Origin: Meloidogyne chitwoodi
Taxonomy: Eukaryota > Nematoda > Chromadorea > Rhabditida > Meloidogynidae
Length of the DNA stretch: 64,000 nucleotides
Assembly (NCBI GenBank): GCA_015183035.1
Contig: JACZZP010000008.1
Location: forward strand, 62,001-126,000
Direction: 5' to 3'
Shown: piece after piece, positions 37,819-48,183 of the stretch
Numbering within the stretch: the first letter of the stretch is position 1
Layout: each line of letters opens with the position of its first letter
Position numbers and translations under genes: made by a program
The notes under the pieces: model-generated
Told to the model about the DNA's origin: nothing
Databases searched by the model: none
What the model saw: only the letters and a program-made list of their open reading frames with translations

Positions 37819-38580
37819 TCACATTGTTCCACGAAATATTCCTCTATTTCCATTAAATCTTCCTCTTCCCATTCCTCCATTATAACCTCCTCCTCTTCCT
37901 CCGAATACTCGACCACCCCTGCCTGTAAAAGTTCCTCCTCCAGCATAACTATTAGAATTCGCAAAACGATCAAATTTTCCAAAAGCACTATTTTCGTTAG
38001 AATCGTCACGACTTTTATGTTTATCATTTTCAATTCGAACCATTTTTACTTCTTTTTCGCTTAAATATAAAAAACTTATCTTTAGACGGGAGAAATAAAA
38101 TTTTTGCCAATGGCAGGCATCGAACCCGCAACCTCGCCAATGCTCGCTTGGGGTGTTCGTTCATACATAGTCGGGCGCTCTACCGACTTAACCATCGAGA
38201 CAACGTTCTAATTTCCTCTTTTATAGATCTTATACCCTCGCTTAAGTGTTTACTAATAGAAGCATTTTTCTTAAACTTTGTTTTGAAATGGATGTTACAA
38301 ACTGACCGTTCATCATAACGAATTTCAACTCCACCTCCAACACCGCCACGTCCCATAGCTTGAGCCATTTGCATTGCATTCTTAAAATGGTTAAAAAAAT
38401 ATAATTTAAAAAAAACATACTCTAACTCCCAAAGTCATTTCGTCATTGTGCGCATAAAAACAATCTTTGCCAAATTTACATCCTCCATATTTCTCATAGA
38501 AAACACACTGACGAACAACTGCGCAAAATTTTGGATTAATTTCAAATTCATTACCGTTTAGAAAAAACATTTTTATTTTT
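37819..38580 (-). CDS. CCCH zinc-finger, RGG-box RNA-binding protein
   Basis: The ATG at 38570-38572 gives MFFLNGNEFEINPKFCAV, then CVFYEKYGGCKFGKDCFYAH, a C-x8-C-x5-C-x3-H zinc finger, then NAMQMAQAMGRGGVGGGVEI. After an intron holding a tRNA-like element comes MVRIENDKHKSRDDSNEN, then a Gly/Arg-rich RGG box (GGRGGGYNGGMGRGRFNGNR) ending FRGTM-stop at 37819. An alternative, more upstream start (ATG at 38669-38671, MAPPRSSTPQSEDGEAKPP) can be spliced in phase to the zinc finger. The domains indicate RNA binding. The next exon downstream (37494) continues RGG-like and RS sequence, so a longer isoform joining both is possible. Confidence 0.6.
38095..38265 (-). repeat. tRNA-cored repeat, family A copy 1
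   Basis: The minus strand carries TCGATGGTTAAGTCGGTAGA (A-box) and GTTGCGGGTTCGATGCCTGC (B-box). To the right is CTTTTATAGATCTTATACCC and TCGCTTAAGTGTTTACTAAT, also found beside the tRNA-like cores at 48412 and 51058. It lies in an intron of the CCCH gene. Confidence 0.7.
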
Positions 38581-38679
38581 AGGGTAACAATTTAATTCTT
38601 TTCTTACAAGCTCTGGGAGGTTTTGCTTCTCCATCTTCCGATTGTGGTGTTGACGAGCGGGGAGGAGCCATGAAAATTG

Positions 38680-39130
38680 TGTTATTATTTTTCTTGTTTC
38701 GACTGTTTTATTGTTTCTTTTTTTTCTTCAATCTTCTGTTTTCTTATACCTTTTTTTCTTGTTGAAACAGCTGTTATCAATTACAAAATTTTTGTTGTAA
38801 AATTTTTTGTTTGTTAAAGAAAGGATTGGATAGACTATAATTGCTATATTATTTAAAATGTTTTAAACAAATGTAGAATGGTAAAAAAAATTTTTAATTT
38901 CCATCTCAATCGCTCCTTACACTCTTCTCCCCCTTTTTATTATATAAATGTGGCAATAAAGCCAATCATTCGATTAAAGATATTGACTAAGGCAATGCGC
39001 GCATGTTGCCCCTTTTCATGTGATAAAATGGCAAATATTTTTTTTTAATTTTGTCTATTAAAGATTATGAAATATTAATAAAAGTGCAAAAAATAGTATT
39101 TATGATTTATTGTTTCTACCAGAGACTAAT
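38680..39130. other. Intergenic region
   Basis: Upstream sequence of the CCCH gene; T/A-rich, with no gene or repeat that I can support. Confidence 0.5.
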
Positions 39131-39132
39131 AA

Positions 39133-39303
39133 TTATCTCTATTATGTCCGTATGTTGTGGAAAAATGTGTGTATGGGAGACGGAATCGAACCATCGTGGA
39201 ATGAGCCCAAACCAGAGCACAACCGACTGCGCCACCATACAACCTTCTAATAGTTCATTTTTATTCACTCATATACTTTCTCAAGTATACGGACATAACA
39301 ATC
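39133..39303. mobile_element. tRNA-like core between perfect inverted repeats
   Basis: TTATGTCCGTAT near the left edge (about 39141) and ATACGGACATAA near 39289 are perfect 12-base inverted repeats, extended by partial matches (ATCTCTA and CAATCTCC). Between them, the minus strand of about 39165-39243 reads like a tRNA: TGTATGGTGGCGCAGTCGGT with GATGGTTCGATTCCGTC as a five-pair T-arm, and GTATGG pairing CCATAC as an acceptor stem. The anticodon arm is irregular, so it is tRNA-derived rather than a clear tRNA gene. Confidence 0.6.
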
Positions 39304-39792
39304 TCCTTTGAATTACCCTCAAGTTTTACTTATTGTTAGAGGGTAAAAATCAAGGTTCTCAAAATAGGCAAATTTACAGTGAATTATTTATAATATAATC
39401 TTAAAAATCTTCAAAAAAAAACAAAAAATTATTTAAGCAATATATGCGCCCTGTCAAAAAAGAGATTTCATGTAGCGAAAAGTCAATAAATTACTAAAAA
39501 CGCTCTAATAAAAAAAATATATAACCATGAAGTGAATAAGCAGAATTGGCATTCTTATGGGCATCAGATAATAAAATATGTTTCTCTCTATTAAAAAATA
39601 ATCGGAAATTTTTTGGACTAGATTCTTATATAATTTTATTTTTAAATTTTCTTTGACCATAAATTCTTTAAAAAAAATCTAAAACTGCCCAAAAAAGTTT
39701 CCGATCCTTTCAAAAAAAAAAATAATAAGGAGAATTCTAAGATAGAGTATAATAATCAAAAATATTTTTTTTTGCATACCTCAATTCCTTTT
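39304..39792. other. Intergenic AT-rich stretch
   Basis: Nothing supportable apart from poly-A/T runs and possible 3' UTR of the minus-strand gene ending at 39793. Confidence 0.5.
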
Positions 39793-42700
39793 TTATTCAA
39801 TAACAACTTCTTTTTTTAATACAGAAGCAGCACTATTACTTGCCTTATTGCCTCGTTTCTTCTTCTTTTTAGTATTTTTCTTGGTATTTTTCTTGGTAGG
39901 ATTGAAAGTAATATCCTTAATTGCTTCCAAATCAGTATCCTCCTCATTATCAGAGAGAGGTTCTTCTTTTTTAATAGTTAAAAATGGATGCTAAAATATA
40001 AAATTTTTTTTTATTTACATTCATTAATTAAAAGCCATCTTTTCCCAGTTTTCAAATTAAAAAAAAATAAATTAAAAAAAACTAACATGTGTAGGAGATT
40101 CCGAAATTTTCCCAATAATTGTAGCGCAATTCTCCTTGCATTCTTTAAGCCCATGCTTTTCTGTTCGATGCAAAATCCATTTAGTGGCTCGTTGAAAAGC
40201 AGAAATTTGGTCAAAAAATATATCACAATCCTCGCAAAGAAAAGTTAAGTTTTCAATGTATCTCTGCTTTTTGAGATAATCACGAATGCATTTGCAATCA
40301 TCTATGACAATTCGATGTCGTGCAACAATATGCATTTTATAATCATCTGCGCTTGTATATTTTTGATTTGCTCCAGCAGGACAATGAAGACCTTAAAAAA
40401 TAAAATTAAAAAAAAAATATATTAAAAAAAAAACTTGATTACAAAAATAAAGCTGAACATTTTTCCCAATCATAGGTGTACGTGAACGACGTTGGCCAGA
40501 GAATTGAGGAAAAGCAAAATCGGACACAGAGCTCTCCTAAATTTAAAAAAATTTAATAAAAATTATAAAATTAAAATTAGACAAAATTTAAAGTCTCTTT
40601 TAAATTTTAAAACCTTCTTAATCCTTTTTGTACCACTCCTTCGGGTATTTTTGCTAACACTAGAACGTTTGTTCACTTGTGGCTTAGTTGAACAAGAGGC
40701 GACATTTTTATTATTTTTTGCGGCAATGCTGGAACGTTTCTTTTTAGCTGGTGGAAATGATTTTGAAAAGATTCTTTTTCCTTTAGATGTCTAAATTAAA
40801 AATTAACAGAATTTTTAATTTATTTAATTAATATTAAAAAAGTCTAAAAAATCTTTCGGTCAAAATTTAAAAATTAAATTAAACCTTAATTTTTACTTCC
40901 AACTCTTTAATAGATGCCTTCAGTTGATGAACATCCATTTGTGGTCCTGATAACAAATTATCAATATTTGGCAAAAATACTCGAAAACGATTTAATGGCA
41001 AATGTTTAAAGAGTGGAGGACGTTTTTTATTCGAATGCTCATCTTTAGCCACTTTTTTGTTGTTTAATGCTTCGTCCAAACGCTAAAAGTTTAAATTTAA
41101 ATTGTTAATTAAATTATTTAAAAAAACAACAATAAAAAGTCGAAACATAAATCGACATTTTAAATCAATAAATTTAAAAAAACTAAAAATTATTAAAATT
41201 TAACCTTTCTATTAGTAGCCACGTAATGAGAAGAACTTTTTGCGCAAACAATAGATTTCTTTGCCGTTCGTTTAGGTAACTGTACTTCCTTGTTTTTTAC
41301 TTCTTCCTCCGTGACTTTCTATAAAAATCAAATTGTAAATAAAAAGTCAAGAAAAAAAACCATTTCATTGGTCAATTTCCGCATTTGGGCTTCATCCTCT
41401 GTAGTTGAACAAACTGGCACATTTAAGGACGTCGAAGCCGGCGCAATATTCTCATTTTCACTATTGACTGAAGGTTCCAAATCATTTTCAAATTGCTCAA
41501 TAAAATTGACAATATCCATTGTCTCATCCTCAATCTGTCCTGAAATTATTTGATTTTATACAAAAAAGGGAAAAGTAAACCAATTGGACATGATCAAAAT
41601 AAAATATTCAAGCCTTATCCCAGTATAAAATTAAAAACAAAATTAAATTTATTAAACCTTCCTCTAAAGCAGCCATGGCCATAAATGATGAAGTGCTGTT
41701 AAAAGGTCTCAAAAAAGCACTTTCATTGTTATTTTGGCCGTTTAACTCTGTTGTTGTCGAACAAATTGGTTCATTTAAGCATTTTTCAGTTGGCGAAACA
41801 TGCTCACTTGTATAAATAATATTATTATTGTTGTTGTTGTCATGCTCGTTGTCAGTACCCTTATCACTCAGACCTTCAATTTGCTCTATAAAATAATAAA
41901 ATTGAAAAAAAAAACAAAAAAATTTAAATTGTACCAACAGATGATGGTACAATTTCTTTCTGTTGTATTAAATCCTGTCGTTCAATCGGAGAGTTGTCAA
42001 TGTCGCCTCCTTCCTCATCTTCTTCTTCAAACACTTCAGACTCATCCAAAGGATCCTCCTTGCTCTAAAATTCGTATATAACATTTACTTTAAAAAAAAT
42101 ACCGCCTCTTCAATTTGTAATATCTTTTCTTGTGATACTTGCTTCTTAATTTCAGTTAACCATTCATCCGGTTCATTCCATTGACATTTTCCAGTTTTTT
42201 TGTTGAAAAAGTAAAAATCGCCGGGATTGCTTTTTGATTCCTTCAATTCCCACATTGCAAAATGATTCGAAGCAAGGTCTGCCAAGATCTTACGGCATTC
42301 GGAATCGTTGATAATAAATTCGTTAACTTCATTATTTATACACGTTTGAAGAATGTCCTCAACTGCTTGAAGTTCCTTCAAAAAACATGATTGAACAAAG
42401 AGAGTAATTTAAAAATTAACCTTTTTGACGTTAACTTGAATTTGTTTGACTACATCACTTGGCTCTCTAGTTGGAGCTTCTCTAGCAGCAAAATCATTTT
42501 TATTGGGAACAGGAGTAGCCAAAACTCGATTATTCGTGCTATTGATAGATTGAGAAAATTCAAAAGAGGAGTTCATTTCTACAAAAGAATTATTTAAAAA
42601 CTCATACAAAATCAAGTAAAATCACCAATTCGTGGCAGTGCTGATTTTGTTGCAAGAGGAGTAGAAGTAAAAGTAGGCATCCAATTTGACGTGATGTTGA

Positions 42701-43672
42701 AATTCTGAGTTGTCGAATTAAGCGAAAATCCTGGATTGGGTAAAGGAGTTGGACAAGACGGTTGACAAACTAAAAAATTTGAATAAATTCAAGGAATTTA
42801 GGAAAATTCTAATAAAAAATAAAAAAGGTTCTTGCCTGGAGTAAATACTACTGGACTCGGAACAGCAGAGACAGACTGAGCTGGCACTAGAACGTTCTTA
42901 GTCTTATGAGCCGAACCTAAAAATGGAAATTCATATAATGTTTAATTTTTATCTCAATAATAATTCCCCCCAAAATGAAAATAAAGTTAAACCGTTTCTT
43001 AATCGAGGATCAAGTTCGGATGATTTAGAAATTCCATTAGACAACGGAGAAATTTGATTATTTGTTGTTGTCGGTAGATGAAGTGGAGGAGCAAACAAAG
43101 CATTATTTTGAATTGGCTGGTTTTTTTGTTGAGAATTTAAAGTGCAAGTTTGACAACGAACAATGAAGTCTTTGACCATTTCAAAGCTAATATTTCCTGT
43201 TGCAAAGTTGGTTTCGTCTTGCAGAACACGGTAGAACTTAGCAATGTTGCAGATATGATTGTGTTGTATATGGATCCTATAATAAATTTACAAAAATAGC
43301 AAGTTAAAGTTAAATGTTGTTAAACACAAACATGTCAAATTAAAGTAAAAAAACCTCTCAACTACATCAAAAACATCTTCCAATGGAATAACAGTCTTCT
43401 GCGATTTCAACTCTGTCAAACGCAGAACAATCTTGCCATCATTGTCACGCTGTTTATCAACACTGTAAACTGATTGCACATGGCATGTTTGACCAAAACC
43501 TCCCATTTGTTGTAGAGTCTTGAAAGAATCTTTTATAATAAAAGTAAACAAAAATAACCTCATTATACTTCTTTAAACTCAATGCTCTTGGATTCGCTTT
43601 AAAATTGTCAAATTTATGAACAAAATCGGATTTATGGCGGCTTCTAATTCTAGGGTCTGTCCAGCTGTCCAT
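39793..43672 (-). CDS. Nuclear protein with integrase-type H2C2 zinc module and WW domain
   Basis: A gene of about a dozen exons starts MDSWTDPRIRSRHKSDFVHK at 43672 and ends KKEVVIE-stop at 39793-39795. The N-terminal 130 residues include IHIQHNHICNIAKFYRV and SFEMVKDFIVRCQTC. The His..His plus Cys-x2-Cys layout, with the v..FV.rC..C ending, is that of the integrase N-terminal (H2C2) zinc-binding module. A Ser/Pro/Asn-rich stretch follows, then a WW-like domain (MWELKESKSNPGDFYFFN then KTGKCQWNEPDEWL). After acidic and Asn-rich linkers come Lys-rich segments, and the C-terminal part has paired Cys/His residues (LTFLCEDCDIFFDQISAFQR then HRTEKHGLKEC), possibly a C2H2-type finger. Together these suggest a chromatin or transcription-elongation factor. 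No orthologue is recognised. Confidence 0.6.
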
Positions 43673-43679
43673 GTTGAAT

Positions 43680-44375
43680 TTTATCTAAAAAAAACATTTT
43701 AGTAGCGATGCATTAATTACAAGTTAGGAAAACGTAAAATATTTGAAAAACTAGACAAATTATGATCAAAGTTAATTTAAATAAATTTTTGTCATTAATC
43801 ATTAAAGTCAAAATCGATAAAAAAAAGTGAAATGTCGGGTTGGAATTAAAAGTAAAAATAAAAACAGAGAAGAGAACATTAGATAACCCTTTAAAGACGA
43901 AAGACTAGGGCAAAAAATTCAAATATGCATTCAAAAAAAAACAACTTTTTAAATAAAATGATTCGCTATTGAACTGCTGAGATTTTCTGTCAAAAATAAA
44001 CATAACATTTATAAAACAAAGGTTTGTGCAGGCCGATCGGTCGTAATAGTATATCAAACGCAGAGAATTAGAGATAAAAAGGAGTTGCGACAAACCGGCT
44101 TGCGACAAATCGGGCGTTCCGGAGTTTAAGTATCCAATCCATTTATTCGCAAGAAAAAAAATGACTAAAATATTTTCTCTTACGCGAATGAAAGGAGTGG
44201 ACACCTAAACTGACATACGTTCCGTATTTTTATCAAGTACAGTTTTAGATTTTTCATGTGGGAATAGCCAAAATACGTAAAAATGTACTTGAGGATAAAC
44301 AATAATTGAGGTTACATGATCTAATATAGATATCTATTAAATTAAACATCAAAAATATCCAAAGTTGACCAAAAT
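43680..44375. other. Gap between two minus-strand genes
   Basis: About 0.7 kb. A GC-richer patch at 44025-44125 contains GTTGCGACAAACCGGCTTGC and a second TTGCGACAAATCGG copy 20 bases on, a short direct repeat. The minus-strand frame here (43905-44204) has no family resemblance. The spacing is too large for an SL2-type operon. Confidence 0.4.
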
Positions 44376-45794
44376 TTAGTCAATGCAAATCACATCATCA
44401 TCATCTTTCGCCTTAATCTCACCTTCATTACTCGTTGGAGAAGCAATTGGGGTGATTGCACTTTCTCCAACAGCGATACAGTCATCAGAATGTTTTGAAC
44501 AAACAGCTGCTTCAGCAAAAGCACAAGACTCATTGTCAGAATTGTAGTCCTTTAAAATTAAAAATATGTTTAAATAAAATTTTTTTAACCATTTTATTCT
44601 CTTTGTCAACAGAAGGAATGTTACTAGATGGATCGGCTTCATTATCAAGTTCAATAATTTCTCGTTCGATGTCAGATATCTCCTTTGAAGTTGTAGGCAA
44701 AGTATTGAAAAGTTCAATGCAATCCTAAAGAAAAGTTAAATTTGAAAATTACATTTAAATTATTATAAGAAAATTCCTTTACTTCACTCGGTGTTTCACT
44801 CTTTACATCGTCCAAATCGTCAACATCTTGGGCAGGTTCCTCTTCCTTGACAATTTCTCCTTCAGATTTCATTGTTGCCAACTATAGAAGGAATATTCAA
44901 ATTTAAAATTATAGAATATAAAATAAACAAATTTTACCTTTTCTGTAAAATCATCAACAGGCTCTATCTTGGATTGAACATTATTAATATCTTGAACAGT
45001 TTGTTCATCATACGTCTGAAGAAAGTTAATAGAGCGATGCAATTGAATTTTTTCTCTCATGTTTTGAAGTATTTTAAGAACATAATCATCTAAATTGATT
45101 TACAAAATTTAAATAAGTAATGTAAAAACAATTCATACCAAACTCATCCGTATCAGTCGTAGGAACAAATTTATCATATAATGGACAATCACCCTTCTCG
45201 CGGATATATTCAAGCATTTCCTTAACATCATCGAATTCAGGAATTCTTAAATCAAAAAACTAATCAAGATTAAAATGAGGGACATACAAATAATCTGACA
45301 AACATCCACCCGGAGTATTAACAAATGCGGTAAGCAGTTGATCGAGCGGTTCCAAATCAGTATCATAAATAATAATTGGATTTGGAGAATTTGAAATGAC
45401 ATCAACGCTGTAAAATAAAAAATAATACTTTGAACTTAATGTTTTGGAGGAATATTATAATAAAAAAATACATTGAAGAAACTTCAGCATCAGCAAAGAC
45501 GACATAATTGCGTTGTTCGCATTCCATATCAAACGCCTTAGCAAGGAGTTTATCACGGCCTTCTATTATTTTAATTGTAGATTCATCATCAAGATTATAC
45601 TCATCATCATCAAGTTGGTAGCATTTTTCAATAACTTGCTAAAATTGTCGTTAATTAAATAAAATTTTAAAGAAAACCATTTTTATATTTATATTACGAT
45701 CAACTCGAGCTTCAGTATCACTAAAATGTCGTTTTGGTTTTGACTTCCGCTTTGGACGAATTTGTTCAACAGCAACGTCGTTTGATTGTTCCAT
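44376..45794 (-). CDS. Unrecognised acidic nuclear protein with C-terminal SIM-like motif
   Basis: The start at 45794 gives MEQSNDVAVEQIRPKRKSKP, basic and NLS-like (RPKRKSKPKR). Exons then encode a globular part (IKIIEGRDKLLAKAFDMECE, RNYVVFADAEVSS, SPNPIIIYDTDLEPLDQLLT, FVNTPGGCLSDYL, FDDVKEMLEYIREKGDCPLY), a helical REKIQLHRSINFLQTYDEQT, and a long acidic tail ending DDDDVICID-stop at 44376. The terminal acid-flanked V-I-C-I core matches a SUMO-interaction motif. A nuclear role is likely. I do not recognise the family. Confidence 0.55.
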
Positions 45795-46045
45795 TTTTAT
45801 TTATAAAAGTAGATTTAATTTAATAAATTCTAAAATAAAAATATTTGTTCTAAAAATTTAAAAAAAAATTTTTTTAGAGAAAATCAAGAAATTGGGAGAA
45901 GAATTTCGCGAACTATTCGCAGCAAACTTTTCTAAATACCAAATACATATTGCCATATTAAAATGGTTATGTAATCATTTTTGGTGGCTATTTTTTCAGA
46001 ACGTATTCAATTTGTTTATTAAATTCTCTTCCTATTTTAGAAAAT

Positions 46046-47206
46046 ATGTATCCAAGTGTTAATATTTCTGAAGAACTTCTCAATACACCATTGAATGGTT
46101 TTGCTTTTGACTTTTCCGCCGTTAAACGAAATTTGGCTTTTAATGAATTGGCTAAAAAAAATGGTGATAAAGAATGCAAGTTAAAGTTAGTAAGTACTGG
46201 TACTACTATAGTGGCTTGTGTGTTCAAGGCATGTTTTTAATTGTTTATACTATAAGCTAAATATTGAACTTAAGGACGGCGTGATCGTTGGAGCCGATAC
46301 ACGTTGCACAACGGGAAATATAGTTGCTAGCAAAGATGAACTGAAGCTTCATCGCTTAACTGATTCTATTTATGCAGCTGGTGCTGGAGGTGCTGCCGAT
46401 TTGCACAAAGTTTCATTATTTTTCAACTATTTAATCTTTAATTTTATTTTTGAGGTTACGGAAATGATGGGAGCTGAGTTGGAACTTTTCGAATTGAATA
46501 ATGAGGGGAAAAAGGCTCGTGTTATGATGGCTGGACGGCGACTAAGACAATATTTGTTTCAGGTTTTTTTAAAGTTTTCGAGCATTTCACTAAAAATTTT
46601 ATCAAGTACCAAGGCCATGTGCAGACTTACTTACTTGTTGCTGGTGTTGATACTACTGGGGCCCACTTATTTGAAGTTTCAGCTACCGGAGGTGGATTTC
46701 TCAAGCCGTTTAGCGCTGATGGTTCAGGTTCATTCTGCGCTATATCAGAACTAGAGAATGGTTTTAAACCTGACATGACGGTAATTTTTAATATTTGTTT
46801 AGCAAAATTTTAGTTTTTAAAATCTATTTTAAGGAGAACGAATGCCGTGAATTAATTATCAAAAGCTTGGAAGCCGGAATGCATGGTGATGATTATTCAG
46901 GGTAAGTTTCAGATTTTATATGCCAATAAATGTTAAACCTTTTTTAGAAATCATTATAATATTGCTACATTTACCAAGGAAGGTAAAAAATTCGAAGGGC
47001 CTTTTACACCAAGTTTTTCAAAACGTCCAGATGAATTGGAAGGCAAATACATTTTTGAACCAGGAACAACGTAAGAATTAAATAAAAAAAATTTAAACCA
47101 ACAAAATTTTCAATTTAGCACTGTGCTCAAGACGAAAGAATTAAAAGAATTTGAGAAAGATTTCGCTATTTGTGGAATTAAAGACGATGATTGTATGGAT
47201 ATTTGA
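46046..47206 (+). CDS. pbs-2: 20S proteasome subunit beta-2 (PSMB7)
   Basis: The gene encodes the trypsin-like catalytic subunit of the 20S proteasome. The start at 46046 gives a propeptide, MYPSVNISEELLNTPLNGFA, ending LVSTG, with cleavage expected before TTIVACVF, whose first Thr is the nucleophile. Further family marks are DGVIVGADTRCTTGNIVASK (Asp and Lys of the catalytic triad), YAAGAGGAADLHK, RLRQYLFQYQGHVQTYLLVA, FSADGSGSFCA and PDMTENECRELI, then the long C-terminal tail specific to beta-2 (EPGTTTVLKTKELKEFEKD). The stop is at 47204-47206. A TTCCTATTTTAG acceptor sits five bases upstream of the ATG, suitable for SL trans-splicing. Small introns throughout; no lost residue noticed. Confidence 0.93.
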
Positions 47207-47421
47207 ATTTAATTTTGTGTATAACTATTGTTTCGATGATTAAAAATATTTAAAAGGTTTTACTGAATTTTTGGATTGAATTTCTAATTGAAGAAGTAAC
47301 GCTTTAGAATTGGTAAGAGATTCTTATCAATTGAAAATTCATGATTTTTTATTTTCAATTAAAAAATCAAAAATTGATAGTATAATATTGTGTATCAAAA
47401 TAAAAATTCAAATTAAAAAAT

Positions 47422-48038
47422 TCAAGACAAACCAAATCCAAGGAGTGCACCGCCAAGGAATCCACCAATCACTCGAATATTTTGAATCAGAAAATTGCTC
47501 ACCTATTGAATCGGGAAATTTTATGTAAACCTTAAGAGAAATTAAAGTTACCATTCCATTATTTGATCTTTTCGGAATTAACTTCTCTCCTTTTGCCACA
47601 CAATTTTCAATCATATTTTTGTTGTTATCATTTGTTACAAGAGCATCGACCATTGCTGAAAGATGTTCTTTTGCTTGCCCAATATCTCGACTTAATCTTT
47701 TTTTGTTGATTTTCAAATACCCCTGACATTCAGACAACTAAAAAATATTTTAAGTTATCGAGTTATGTTAGATATTAAACCTGGGCAACTAAGATAGCAC
47801 TCCCGATGAAAGCAGCAACAAACTTGCTTGTCTTGCCAAAAAGGTATCCAGTGACACTAAATAATAAATTAAAATCTTTTGAATACTAAAATGCTTACAC
47901 TCCACCAGTAGTTCCGACAGCAATTTGGATGATTGGCGGTTGATCGCTTACGTTAGCAACATCAAGAACATCCTTCAGAAAAGGAAACAATGATCTGTCG
48001 TCTTCTCCATTGGTAATCGATTTGTTATTGGGAGGCAT
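47422..48038 (-). CDS. fndc-1: FUN14-domain mitophagy receptor (FUNDC1)
   Basis: A product of about 155 residues starts MPPNNKSITNGEDDRSLFPF at 48038. It has three hydrophobic segments typical of FUN14: IIQIAVGTTGGVVTGYLFGK, FVAAFIGSAILVAQ and, in the last exon, IRVIGGFLGGALLGFGLS-stop (47422-47424). The family's C-terminal counterpart is FVGGFLLGLAS. The central loop (LKINKKRLSRDIGQAKEHLS) matches the amphipathic region of FUNDC1. It sits in the mitochondrial outer membrane and recruits LC3/Atg8 during mitophagy. EDDRSLFPFL near the N-terminus contains an acid-flanked F-x-x-L, a possible LIR. Convergent with pbs-2; 146 bases downstream of the gene ahead of it. Confidence 0.87.
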
Positions 48039-48183
48039 TTAAATTGGCTAAAAATGATATTAACAAAAAAATAGTGAAAAAAATTATGTAGCTTGAAACT
48101 AATATAAAATTCATCAGATAATCAAATAAGTGTATTAAAAAACTTTTTAAAAATAAAACAAATTTAAAAAAATGCATATAAAA

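Noticed and set aside
37812..38033. Acidic Glu-rich minus-strand frame overlapping the RGG exon
   Set aside because: Shifted frame of the Gly/Arg-rich exon. The RGG frame links in phase to the zinc-finger exons.
39988..40794. Plus-strand frames across 40.0-40.8 kb
   Set aside because: Antisense to well-supported exons of the H2C2/WW gene; no domain seen.
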